A stretch of 64,000 nt of DNA from Desulfurococcales archaeon. GTDB lineage: Archaea > Thermoproteota > Thermoprotei_A > Sulfolobales > Desulfurococcaceae. A program made the position numbers and the translations under genes. The stretch spans positions 1 to 64,000 of the forward strand of contig WAPN01000026.1 in NCBI GenBank assembly GCA_015520735.1, given 5' to 3'. This document shows, piece after piece, positions 23,575 through 32,922 of this stretch. How positions within the stretch are numbered: position 1 is the stretch's first letter; each line of letters opens with the position of its first letter. Under the pieces are notes generated by a model. That model saw only the letters and a list, made by a program, of their open reading frames with translations, did no database searches and was not told the origin of the DNA.

Positions 23575-24864
23575 ATGGTGGGGGATTTCTCTCTTCTACC
23601 GCCCCGTGGCATGAGGGACTTAGTTGGCGAGGACGCAGAGATCCTGGAGTACCTTTTCAGCGAGTTCAAAAACTATGCTAGAATAAACGGGTTCAAACCA
23701 GTTATACCGCCTACGCTTGAGTATTTCAGACTATTTGAGAAGAAGAGCGGTGAGGAAATAAAGCGTTCTATGTACGTCTTCGAAGACAAGGCTGGCAGGC
23801 TATTATCACTAAGGCCGGAGATAACAGCAAGTATTGTACGGATATACCTCCGCCTCCTTAGAGGTCTTCCTAAACCCGTAAAGCTATACTATGTTGCCCA
23901 GTGCTTCAGGTATGAGGAACCACAGCACGGCCGATACAGGGAGTTCTGGCAGGCAGGCCTTGAAGTTATAGGTGTTAAGGGTGTTGAGGGTGATCTAGAA
24001 GCAGCGCTAACGGCTTCATCGTTTCTAGACAAGATTGGGCTCGAGCACTTCTACGAGGTAAGCAACGTATCGTTACACAGATCCATCATGTCAGGCTTCG
24101 GGATCCCTGCGGAGATGCAGGATCATGTACTACATCTAATCGATAAAAGAATGAATGATAAGGCCATAGAGGAGCTTAGAAACGTGAATAGCGAAGTAGC
24201 AGATGCTATGAAGAAACTGATAGAGCTTAGCCTCGATGATGTAAGGCAGTTTATCGACGAGTACAGAGATGTACTAAAAAGTTATCTTGAAAAACTAGAA
24301 GAAGAACTGGATAGAACAACTAGGTTCATCGAGATACTCGGCGATATGGGATATAAGGCAGTATATAATCCCAACCTCGTCAGGGGCCTCGCATACTATT
24401 CTGGCCTCATATTCGAGTACAAGGCTGTAGGAGGTTTAGAGCTCAGTATAGGCGGTGGAGGAAGATATGATGGATTAACAACTGTGTATGGTGGACCATT
24501 CGAATATTCTACGGGCCTGGCACTGGGTCTTGACAGGATAGCATTGTCGATTAAAGGAGTTAAACCACCATATCGCCCCAGAGTGTTGATAATAGTCTTG
24601 AATCACAGTCTGATAGGCTACGCGTTCAAGATTAAGAGGATCGTTGAAGACATAGGGGCTGAAACGACATTGTACTATCATAGCAAGATCAAGAAAGCGT
24701 TGAGCACAGCGTCTAAAGTCGGCTATGATCTAGCGTTGATCATCGGTAAGAAAGAGTTTGAAGAAAAGGTAGTAACAGTAAAGGATCTTAGGACCGGGCA
24801 TCAGACACGTGTAGCTAGTGATGAAGTAGTCAGGGAAATCGCGGAGAAACTAGCAGAGATATAA
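23575..24864 (+). CDS. hisS: Histidyl-tRNA synthetase
   Basis: 429 residues, class II synthetase for histidine. Seen: LLPPRGMRDLVGEDAE at the start, motif 2 CFRYEEPQHGRYREFWQAG, the His-specific LVRGLAYYSGLIFEY (HisA), and motif 3 STGLALGLDRI; a C-terminal anticodon domain follows. Start ATG 23575 is preferred (GGTGA site); ATG 23542 would add 11 atypical residues. Confidence 0.96.
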   Translation: MVGDFSLLPPRGMRDLVGEDAEILEYLFSEFKNYARINGFKPVIPPTLEYFRLFEKKSGEEIKRSMYVFEDKAGRLLSLRPEITASIVRIYLRLLRGLPKPVKLYYVAQCFRYEEPQHGRYREFWQAGLEVIGVKGVEGDLEAALTASSFLDKIGLEHFYEVSNVSLHRSIMSGFGIPAEMQDHVLHLIDKRMNDKAIEELRNVNSEVADAMKKLIELSLDDVRQFIDEYRDVLKSYLEKLEEELDRTTRFIEILGDMGYKAVYNPNLVRGLAYYSGLIFEYKAVGGLELSIGGGGRYDGLTTVYGGPFEYSTGLALGLDRIALSIKGVKPPYRPRVLIIVLNHSLIGYAFKIKRIVEDIGAETTLYYHSKIKKALSTASKVGYDLALIIGKKEFEEKVVTVKDLRTGHQTRVASDEVVREIAEKLAEI

Positions 24865-24980
24865 TCAAATATCAACAGAGTACTTTATACCTATATTAGC
24901 CTGTCCAATAATAGATATTCTAGAAAAATTATTGGCTGTTTTGGATCAAGAGATGATTATAACTGGTTGGGTGAGATCTG

Positions 24981-26432
24981 ATGAGTCATCATATGAGGTT
25001 GGAAAGGATCGATGAATATGAGTACATGATACCAAGGGGTACTAAGCACTGTATGAGAGTTCCAGCAATTATATTTGCGGACGAGTATCTCCTTGAGAAA
25101 ATGCGTAGTGATCTAACGCTTGTACAGGCTGCGAATGTGGCATGCCTGCCAGGGATACAAATATCCATGTACGTAATGCCGGACGGCCACCAAGGCTATG
25201 GATTCCCAATAGGTGGAGTCGCAGGCTTCGACGTAGACACAGGTGTTATCAGCCCTGGAGGTGTAGGTTACGACATAAACTGTGGCGTGAGGGTTCTCAG
25301 AACAGATCTTGATGAAAAGGATGTGAGGCCAAGACTGAAGGAGCTGGTCGACACACTGTTCCGAAACGTACCAAGCGGTGTTGGCAGCACTGGTAAGATA
25401 AGGCTGAGCTTCTCCGAGCTGGACGAGGTTCTCAACCGGGGAGTTGAATGGGCTGTGGAGCATGGTTTTGGATGGAAGGAGGACATGGAATTCATAGAGG
25501 AGCATGGTTCATGGAAAGTAGCGGATGCATCAAAGGTTAGCCGTAGGGCTAAACAGAGAGGGCACAACCAACTCGGAACGCTTGGTGCAGGTAATCATTT
25601 CCTCGAGGTACAAGTTGTAGACAAAATATATGATCCGGAGATAGCGAAGGTCATGGGGATCACGCATGAAGGACAGGTAACAGTAATGATACATACTGGT
25701 AGCCGTGGCCTTGGGCACCAGGTTGCGAGCGATTATCTACTCATAATGGAGCGTGCTATGCGGAAGTACGGAATTAGGCCTCCCGATAGAGAGCTTGCAA
25801 GTCTACCGTTTAAGTCCCCAGAGGCGCAGGATTACTTCAAAGCCATGGCAGCAGCAGCAAACTTTGCCTGGACCAACAGGCAGTTGATCATGCACTGGGT
25901 ACGCGAGAGCTTCAAGGCAGTATTCCATAAGGATCCCGAGGACTTGGGTCTAAAGCTAATTTATGATGTAGCTCACAATATCGCTAAGATCGAGAAACAC
26001 ATTGTAGAAGGTAAAGAATACCATGTCGTAGTCCATAGGAAAGGCGCTACAAGAGCATTCCCGCCCGGGCATCCCGAAATACCCGACAAATATAGGAGTA
26101 TTGGACAACCAGTTCTAATACCCGGTTCAATGGGTACCGCTAGCTATATTCTCGTTGGCACAGCAAAGGGTGCCAGGACATGGCATAGCGCGCCACATGG
26201 TGCTGGCAGGTGGATGAGCAGAGGTGCAGCAATAAGAACATACAGGCCAGAAAGAGTAGTGGATGAGCTCGCGAGAAAAGGTGTAATACTGAGAGCTGCC
26301 ACTAGGAGAGTTATAAGTGAGGAAGCTCCTGGAGCCTATAAGGATGTTGACCGGGTAGCCATGGTTGCTCATCGTGTCGGTATTGCTAGGCTGGTAGTGA
26401 GGATGAGGCCTATAGGTGTTGTTAAAGGCTGA
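24981..26432 (+). CDS. rtcB: tRNA-splicing ligase RtcB
   Basis: 483 residues. It joins 2',3'-cyclic phosphate and 5'-OH ends using GTP and Mn; in archaea it seals tRNA exons after endonuclease cleavage. Marks: DVDTGVISPGGVGYDINCGVR (metal Asp and Cys), GHNQLGTLGAGNHFLE, IHTGSRGLGHQ, VHRKGATRAF with the GMP-accepting His, and GSMGTASYILVG. It lies 116 bases after hisS. The 3' end overlaps the convergent pilus gene by 64 bases. Confidence 0.97.
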   Translation: MSHHMRLERIDEYEYMIPRGTKHCMRVPAIIFADEYLLEKMRSDLTLVQAANVACLPGIQISMYVMPDGHQGYGFPIGGVAGFDVDTGVISPGGVGYDINCGVRVLRTDLDEKDVRPRLKELVDTLFRNVPSGVGSTGKIRLSFSELDEVLNRGVEWAVEHGFGWKEDMEFIEEHGSWKVADASKVSRRAKQRGHNQLGTLGAGNHFLEVQVVDKIYDPEIAKVMGITHEGQVTVMIHTGSRGLGHQVASDYLLIMERAMRKYGIRPPDRELASLPFKSPEAQDYFKAMAAAANFAWTNRQLIMHWVRESFKAVFHKDPEDLGLKLIYDVAHNIAKIEKHIVEGKEYHVVVHRKGATRAFPPGHPEIPDKYRSIGQPVLIPGSMGTASYILVGTAKGARTWHSAPHGAGRWMSRGAAIRTYRPERVVDELARKGVILRAATRRVISEEAPGAYKDVDRVAMVAHRVGIARLVVRMRPIGVVKG

Positions 26433-27883
26433 GATAAAGGATGTGATGCTGTGGTGCTATTGTTTGAGATGATCATATTTGCTAGATAAAATGAGGCTAG
26501 TGTCACTATTAATAATATGGGGGTTAGAACGCTATACAGACTTTTACCACTAGATATTTTTGAAGCGATTATCCCTGCTATTAATGATATCGAGTATGTA
26601 AGCCCTACTGCTAGCTCGGGATCAAACATACTGTTTAGATTAGACTGTATAGTAGTCATACCTTTGATCATCACAATAGTTATGATGGGTAGCGTTAATG
26701 CGTAGAAGAAATACATCTTTCCCCTTTCAGAAAGTATTCGTCGGAGCCTCACAATGTAATCCATGATCTTTAAAGTATATCCCAGATGCCTTTCATGATA
26801 TCTACTATACTCTAGGGGGGAGAAAGCTAGACTCAATAATTTCTTTGAGAGGGGTGGTATTCTTAGCTTCTCAAGCATAGATGGTACAGCGATGCCCAGT
26901 CTTAGGAGATCCCGAATTTTCTTGAGCGGATGTATCAGATTCTCTTTCCTCATCAACACATGGTCAATGGGTATGCCTTGTTTAGCCTCGCTGTAAAGGT
27001 CTTCAAGGAGACTAATAACATTGTTTTCTACATGTTCGGCTGTTTCTTCGATCTTCCTGAATATAAGTGTTAAGAAAATTATAAGAAATGTATATATGAT
27101 CATCCCCCTAAGCCCTATATTGAGTATTATGAATGGTGTTATTGTTAATAGTATTAGTGACATTAATTGAGATACTTGAGTCTCATATCTGTAAGTCCAA
27201 GATGTAAGTGAAGAAGAGAGCATATATGCTGAGATACCTGTAATTGAAACGATGAGTGCTATAAGCTCTTTCGGGACATAGGCTACAGGTATAAGCATGA
27301 ACGTTATTATTGACATTAAGATAATTAATAACCCCTCATAGAGCGTGTCGAGACTTGATAGACTACGGCTTATTCGTTGCTCCAGACTAGCCAGTTCTTC
27401 ATCAAGTTTTGATTCAACATATGTTAGAGTATCATTCGTAGTCACAAGTATCTCCGTGTAGCCTCTGAAGAACCTGGATATTCTCTCGCTAGGCACTAGT
27501 TTAGCTAGATATCTAAGCCCTGTATATGGGTCAGGATTTAATGCCTTAATAAGACTATATATTTTTGCTATGATCTCGTAAGCTGGTGGTAGTTTCAATT
27601 TATGCTTCAGTGCTTCATCGAATACATTGTCCAGTCTTAACCCATTTGCTTCCATTGTAAGGTTTAGGGCAAGGAAATCGGGGAATTCTTCTTCAAGCTT
27701 CTTCTTGAATGATAATCTTTTGACTATAGCAATGAGGGGTGGAATTATAGGTATTGATATGCTGAGCAATAATAAGTAATAATGAGTTATAATGGCTAGG
27801 ATGTTTAATAGGAGTGAACATATGAGAATTGATATGAATACTTTTGGATTAATTATTTTTCTCAAAAATGTTTGGGCTTTCAT
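26369..27883 (-). CDS. Type IV pilus assembly membrane protein (TadC/GspF/ArlJ-like)
   Basis: 504 residues, hydrophobic. Two GspF-type repeats: helix pairs at about residues 12-50, 190-235 and 250-290, then 385-410, 425-445 and 455-475, with cytoplasmic helical domains (EEEFPDFLALNLTMEANGL and a second copy) between. It is the inner-membrane platform on which the ATPase drives pilin assembly. The start overlaps the ATPase gene by 35 bases. Confidence 0.9.
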   Translation of the reverse strand: MKAQTFLRKIINPKVFISILICSLLLNILAIITHYYLLLLSISIPIIPPLIAIVKRLSFKKKLEEEFPDFLALNLTMEANGLRLDNVFDEALKHKLKLPPAYEIIAKIYSLIKALNPDPYTGLRYLAKLVPSERISRFFRGYTEILVTTNDTLTYVESKLDEELASLEQRISRSLSSLDTLYEGLLIILMSIITFMLIPVAYVPKELIALIVSITGISAYMLSSSLTSWTYRYETQVSQLMSLILLTITPFIILNIGLRGMIIYTFLIIFLTLIFRKIEETAEHVENNVISLLEDLYSEAKQGIPIDHVLMRKENLIHPLKKIRDLLRLGIAVPSMLEKLRIPPLSKKLLSLAFSPLEYSRYHERHLGYTLKIMDYIVRLRRILSERGKMYFFYALTLPIITIVMIKGMTTIQSNLNSMFDPELAVGLTYSISLIAGIIASKISSGKSLYSVLTPILLIVTLASFYLANMIISNNSTTASHPLSQPLTTPIGLILTTSLAIPTR

Positions 27884-29408
27884 ATCCTTCCTCCTCCAAA
27901 CTATAGTATTCGATGAGTTTTTCGCCTAGGGAGTAGATGTCGAAAACCCCTTTGTTAACAAGTGTTTGTAGGAAAGCTGTCCTTGATGCGAGCTCTGATA
28001 CTATAGTGTCTTCGTCCAGAATTTCTTTTAACCGGATAGTATTTTCCGCTATTGTCTTCACACGTGGCTCAGTATCTCCATTTAACCCCGTGATCTTATA
28101 TACTCTGGTCTTATGATCTATTTCAAAGATCTCTCTGAGATGTCTATGACCATTGGTTGCATCCATAACGAATATGGACCAAATGCTTCTTAGCAGATTC
28201 CTTGGTATAGATATGGGTGGTGCGGTCAGTCTTTCTATAACCGACTGTGCTGTGTCTGCGTGCATTGTCGCGAGAACGCCGTGCCCTAAACGTGATGCTT
28301 GCACTAAGAGTCTTGCCTCTCTTCCTCGTACTTCTCCTACAACTATGTAGTCTGCTCTTCGTCTAAGGCTGAATTTTAGTAGATCATACATGTTGATGCT
28401 GAGTTTGTCTCCAATGGTGCTTACTCTTTCAACGAGTGGATCCCATAGACCTGTTGTCCCAGTTATTTCTGGCGTATCCTCTATTGTCACAACTCTTCTA
28501 GTTGGTGGAATCAGTGTTAGTAATGCTTGGAGTAACGTGGTTTTACCAGTGCTCATACCGCCTACTATTAGTATTGATCCCTTAAGCTCTAGTACAAGCC
28601 AAGCATATGCTGCTAGCTCAGCTAATATGACTTCTTGATCGATTAGTTTGGTTATAGTTATTGGTTGTGATGGTTTTTTCCTAATGACGAAGCTACTGCC
28701 TTTACGTGAGACTTCGTGGCCAAATGTTAGTGCTAGTCTAAGGCCTTCAGGCGTTAATCCCTCGGCTATTGGTTGTGCTATGCTTAGGTGGCGTCTGATG
28801 ATCCTTGCTAGACTTAGAACGAGTCTATCCATGAGTTTTGGCGTTATCGTTATGTTTGTGGACATCCAGCCATACCAGCTGTACTTCCTATGAATTATAC
28901 TTATGTATCTGTCTTCACTACTCGCTGCTATCTCCTCTATGTGGGGGTCGCGGGTTAGCGGATATAGTGGACCATAACCGCTTGATAGTTTGAAATAATT
29001 GTAGATAACTTCGAGGGGTTTTTCCGTATAGATCCGCTCGATGTGTTGGTCTGAAAGACTTCTTATGGTGTCCTCAATACAAGCTATATCTTTACAACGT
29101 GGGTTTTCTAAGTAGAGTCTAGCTATTGCTTCTATAACATCTTCTTCTAGGGCGGGCTCAGTTATCACGTATTCCAGCTTGTTCCTGTTCTTTGTTATGC
29201 GAACTGTAATTATATCGTCGATAGTGTATTCGTCTATTATGTTAAGGCTGTGTTTTTCTGCTAGTCTAGTGTCTTCCACTACTAGTTTGATGAGCTCTAT
29301 AGCGTTATCTATGTCGAATGAGGAGAACGAGGATCTAAAGATCCTATCGAGTTTTATTGAATTTATTGATTTAAAAAATCTCACTGGATCAAGACACCCC
29401 GTATTCAT
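27849..29408 (-). CDS. Type II/IV secretion-type ATPase (TadA/PilB-like)
   Basis: 519 residues, hexameric assembly ATPase. Walker A GGMSTGKTTLLQA near residue 285, Asp box TIEDTPEI, Walker B-like YIVVGEVRGREARLLVQ, His box GHGVLATMHAD. The N-domain resembles TadA/GspE. Middle gene of the pilin-ATPase-TadC operon; 8 bases after the pilin gene. Confidence 0.95.
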   Translation of the reverse strand: MNTGCLDPVRFFKSINSIKLDRIFRSSFSSFDIDNAIELIKLVVEDTRLAEKHSLNIIDEYTIDDIITVRITKNRNKLEYVITEPALEEDVIEAIARLYLENPRCKDIACIEDTIRSLSDQHIERIYTEKPLEVIYNYFKLSSGYGPLYPLTRDPHIEEIAASSEDRYISIIHRKYSWYGWMSTNITITPKLMDRLVLSLARIIRRHLSIAQPIAEGLTPEGLRLALTFGHEVSRKGSSFVIRKKPSQPITITKLIDQEVILAELAAYAWLVLELKGSILIVGGMSTGKTTLLQALLTLIPPTRRVVTIEDTPEITGTTGLWDPLVERVSTIGDKLSINMYDLLKFSLRRRADYIVVGEVRGREARLLVQASRLGHGVLATMHADTAQSVIERLTAPPISIPRNLLRSIWSIFVMDATNGHRHLREIFEIDHKTRVYKITGLNGDTEPRVKTIAENTIRLKEILDEDTIVSELASRTAFLQTLVNKGVFDIYSLGEKLIEYYSLEEEGYESPNIFEKNN

Positions 29409-29416
29409 CTTGCTTA

Positions 29417-29839
29417 TTATGTTGTACTTGTCTCTTCGATCTGGACTGGCTGAGTCTGTACTCCATTATTATAATTCACTATGACGAGGTGGTTGCCTGT
29501 TAGAAGTGATGATACAATTGTTGCGTTGTCTATGACTATGTTTATGTTCTTCGATGTACCGGGTTTTACTAATGCATTGCTGAGGCTGAATGTGTAGTTT
29601 CCTGGGATTATTGTTATACTATTTATTGTTGCTGTACGTGTCCCCATGTTGACTACTTGTATGTTTAGTACTGCGGTCGTCGTGTTGACTTGGTATATCT
29701 TGGCCGAGGTTACGGCGATATTGGCGTATTCTTGGGGTGCTGATAGGGTGTTCATCATGTAGTTGTAGAGGAGTACCCCGCCGGCTATTGTTATTATGAG
29801 TAGTATGGCTGTTGCGACAAGCGGGGATATAGCCTTCAT
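29417..29839 (-). CDS. Archaeal type IV pilin
   Basis: 140 residues. It starts MKAISPLVATAILLIITIAG: a short basic leader followed directly by the hydrophobic helix of archaeal pilins, to be cut by a PibD-type peptidase (candidate at 38878). The rest is beta-rich and Thr/Asn-rich, as in surface filaments. ATG preceded by GGTGGGAAA. First gene of the operon; a TATTTAAC-like box A lies about 60 bases upstream. Confidence 0.92.
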   Translation of the reverse strand: MKAISPLVATAILLIITIAGGVLLYNYMMNTLSAPQEYANIAVTSAKIYQVNTTTAVLNIQVVNMGTRTATINSITIIPGNYTFSLSNALVKPGTSKNINIVIDNATIVSSLLTGNHLVIVNYNNGVQTQPVQIEETSTT

Positions 29840-30002
29840 TTTCCCACCGTTATAGAAGAGAAGAGTTTATGGTAAGAATATGGGCTATATGGTTAAATAC
29901 TGATGGAAGAGCCTGGGGTAATCGAAACTATTTGTTGATTGAACCAGCATCTTAAAAGTAATTATAAGGGGATATTTTTTAGGGTAAAAGGGGTTGGGGG
30001 TA

Positions 30003-31598
30003 ATGAGTGCTGTCGCGCCGGCAGAACGCTACAGGGCCATCAGCCCTGCAGAGTTCTTCTACAAGTATAGGGAGATAGCAGGCTTCTCTAATCCTGCTAG
30101 AGCACTATATCAGGCTGTAAGAGAGTTTGTGGAAAACGCTCTTGATGCAACGGATTCTCATGGAATACTACCTAATATTAAGATCATCATTGAAAAAGCT
30201 GATGAAAATAGGGAATTCTATAGAGTAACAGTTGAGGATAATGGTATAGGGCTCCCCCCACATGTGGTGCCCGAGGCATTTGGTAGAGTACTTTTCAGCT
30301 CAAAATATATTCTGAGACAAACACGTGGAATGTTTGGTTTAGGAGCAAAGGTAGCCATCCTTTATGGGCAGATGACGACGGGTAGGCCCGTCGAGGTAAT
30401 AACCAGTCAGCCTAATCTCAGGAGAATCTATTATTTCAAGCTAAGAATAGATATCAACAAGAATGAGCCCATAATTATTGAGCGCGGTAGTTGGCGCAAG
30501 AACAGGGATTGGCATGGCACGATAGTTTCGATGACACTTGAAGGTGATTGGAGCAGAGCCAAACAGAGGATAAAAGACTACATACTGAGGACAGCCGTTG
30601 TAACGCCCTATGCAAATATTGTTTTCATAACCCCTGATGGTGAGATATATTATTACGAGCGCGTAATTGATAAGCTTCCTCGACCACCGAAAGAGGTTAA
30701 ACCGCATCCGTACGGCGTTGATCTTGAACTCATGAAGAGAATAAGGGATGGTGGCTCATTTTCCACAGTCAAGGAAATGCTCATGAAGAGTTTTCAAGGA
30801 ATAGGCAAGGTCACGGCGTCATCACTTCTCGAAATAGCTGGTATAAGCCCTGATCTAAGCCCCAAATCCCTTAGTGACAGACAATTACTTGAATTAGTAA
30901 ATGCTATGAAAAACTATAAGAGATTTAGAGCTCCTACATCAGAGGCATTATCCCCGCTAGGCGAAGAAGTCATAAAAGCGGGGCTTAAGAGAATCTATGA
31001 ACCTGAATTTGTCGAAGCGGTTACGAGGAAGCCATCTGCCTATCAGGGTCACCCCTTCATAGTTGAGGTAGGAATAGCTTTTGGCGGTAAGGTCCCTCTG
31101 AGTAGCGATAAGTACCCAACCCTCCTTAGATACGCCAATAAAATACCGTTGCTCTACGATGAGGGAAGTGACGTAAGCACAGCAGTTATTAAGGAAGACA
31201 TATCATGGGATCAATACCTCGTTAAATTGCCTGCCCCCATAATCGTTCTAGTTCATATATGTAGCACAAAAATTCCGTTCAAGGGCGTCGGCAAAGAAAG
31301 TATTGCAGATGTCAAGGAGATCAGGAATGAGATAAAGCTTGCAATACAAGAGGTTGCACGAAGACTGAGGTTATATCTGTCTAAGAAGCTTAAGGAGGAG
31401 GAGAAGAAAAAGAGAGTTGTAAGCCTAGCGAAATATGTCCCGGAAATAGTGAGAGCTCTTACCATAATCCTGGGTGACGGACAGGGTGTAAAAGCAGAGC
31501 TTCTTGAAGAAAAATTAGTCGAAATAGTATCACTTCGAACAGGTATACCTAAAGATGAAGTGCACAAGGTTGTTAAGAGCGTTGAAATAGGCGTATAA
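30003..31598 (+). CDS. top6B: DNA topoisomerase VI subunit B
   Basis: 531 residues, ATPase half of the type IIB topoisomerase. GHKL motifs: REFVENALDATD, VEDNGIGLP, RGMFGLGAKVAI; an H2TH-like region (FQGIGKVTASSLLEIAGI) and the transducer domain follow. ATG 30003 has GGGGG upstream; TTG 29994 is possible. The start of Top6A follows 13 bases later. Confidence 0.96.
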   Translation: MSAVAPAERYRAISPAEFFYKYREIAGFSNPARALYQAVREFVENALDATDSHGILPNIKIIIEKADENREFYRVTVEDNGIGLPPHVVPEAFGRVLFSSKYILRQTRGMFGLGAKVAILYGQMTTGRPVEVITSQPNLRRIYYFKLRIDINKNEPIIIERGSWRKNRDWHGTIVSMTLEGDWSRAKQRIKDYILRTAVVTPYANIVFITPDGEIYYYERVIDKLPRPPKEVKPHPYGVDLELMKRIRDGGSFSTVKEMLMKSFQGIGKVTASSLLEIAGISPDLSPKSLSDRQLLELVNAMKNYKRFRAPTSEALSPLGEEVIKAGLKRIYEPEFVEAVTRKPSAYQGHPFIVEVGIAFGGKVPLSSDKYPTLLRYANKIPLLYDEGSDVSTAVIKEDISWDQYLVKLPAPIIVLVHICSTKIPFKGVGKESIADVKEIRNEIKLAIQEVARRLRLYLSKKLKEEEKKKRVVSLAKYVPEIVRALTIILGDGQGVKAELLEEKLVEIVSLRTGIPKDEVHKVVKSVEIGV

Positions 31599-31611
31599 CG
31601 GGTGAGTCCGG

Positions 31612-32916
31612 ATGGCAATATCATCGGTTGACAAGCACGCGAGACAGAGGAGCCTTGAGATACTGAGGGAAAAATTTGCAACAATAGCTAAAAGAATACT
31701 TGAGGGTAAAAAACCTGTCTTGATAATGCCCAAAAGAGTTCTAAGTAATACGATATATGATATGAAGAAAAAGCTCCTTCTTTTAGGCCCAGAGATGAAA
31801 AGACGTAGTCTCCTCGATGTCAATGAAGCAAGGAAATTCATGCAGACACTGTTGATGGCATCAATAATTTATGAGGCTCTCGTTAATGACGAATACCCGA
31901 CCATACGTGATCTCTACTACAGAGGAAAACACACGATAAGCTATCGTGACATATCGGGTAAAATACATCATGAGAACACTTGGGATGAACAGAGAGAATC
32001 AGATGCTGTGATAAGGGATATCGAGGTATTTCTTGGCGTGCTAAGAGAAGAAATGCTGATCTTGAGCAAGGAAAAAGGAAAAGTTGTAGGTAATTTGATC
32101 ATCAGGAGCGGTGATGATGTTATTGATCTAAGCAAGATGGGGCATGGCGCCTATGCCATAGAGCCTACACCAGACCTGATAGAATTCAAGGATATTGATG
32201 CTGAATTTGTTCTTGTCGTCGAGAAAGACGCTGTGTTCCAGCAGTTGCACAGATATGGCTTCTGGAAAAAGTATAAGGCAATACTCATAACTAGTGCGGG
32301 CCAGCCCGACAGAGCGACACGTAGATTTGTCAGAAGGCTAAGCGAGGAATTAAAACTACCAATATACATACTTACAGATGCGGATCCTTATGGATGGTAC
32401 ATATATAGTGTATTCAAAATAGGTTCAATAACATTATCATATGAGAGCGAAAGACTAGCTACTCCCAATGCAAAATTCATAGGAGTATCAATGACTGACA
32501 TCTTCGGCGAAGAAGAAGCAGCCAAGAACATAAATAAACTCGCATCAATTTTTGGAAAAGAAATCAAGGAGGTTATATCGAAGCCTAGGAAGAAAGCATA
32601 TCTCTCGGAAAAGGAGAGAAGAAACTATATCATCAAAGCCAAGAAAAAAGACGTCGAGAGAGCTGTGGAGTTGATAGGCTACGATGTAGCAGATAAACTG
32701 ATAAGAAATCCAGAGATCAAGAAGTATATTCGCCAGAAGAAACTCGGAGTATCAGGCTATCCGTGGTTTAGAACACCCGAGTGGATCAAAGAAATTAGTA
32801 TATTCTTTTCAAAACTGGCCAAGCTGGAGATCGAGGCCATGGCTAGTAAGGGACTAAAGTTCTTGGCTGACACATATATACCAACAAAGATCGAGACGGG
32901 CGACTGGATTGATTAG
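31612..32916 (+). CDS. top6A: DNA topoisomerase VI subunit A (Spo11-like)
   Basis: 434 residues, DNA-cutting subunit. The winged-helix motif TIRDLYYRGKH carries the catalytic Tyr (near residue 104). The TOPRIM domain has LVVEKDAVFQQL and ILTDADPYGWYIYS (DxD metal site). ATG with a GGTGAG site. With Top6B it relaxes and decatenates DNA. Confidence 0.96.
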   Translation: MAISSVDKHARQRSLEILREKFATIAKRILEGKKPVLIMPKRVLSNTIYDMKKKLLLLGPEMKRRSLLDVNEARKFMQTLLMASIIYEALVNDEYPTIRDLYYRGKHTISYRDISGKIHHENTWDEQRESDAVIRDIEVFLGVLREEMLILSKEKGKVVGNLIIRSGDDVIDLSKMGHGAYAIEPTPDLIEFKDIDAEFVLVVEKDAVFQQLHRYGFWKKYKAILITSAGQPDRATRRFVRRLSEELKLPIYILTDADPYGWYIYSVFKIGSITLSYESERLATPNAKFIGVSMTDIFGEEEAAKNINKLASIFGKEIKEVISKPRKKAYLSEKERRNYIIKAKKKDVERAVELIGYDVADKLIRNPEIKKYIRQKKLGVSGYPWFRTPEWIKEISIFFSKLAKLEIEAMASKGLKFLADTYIPTKIETGDWID

Positions 32917-32922
32917 GGAAAA

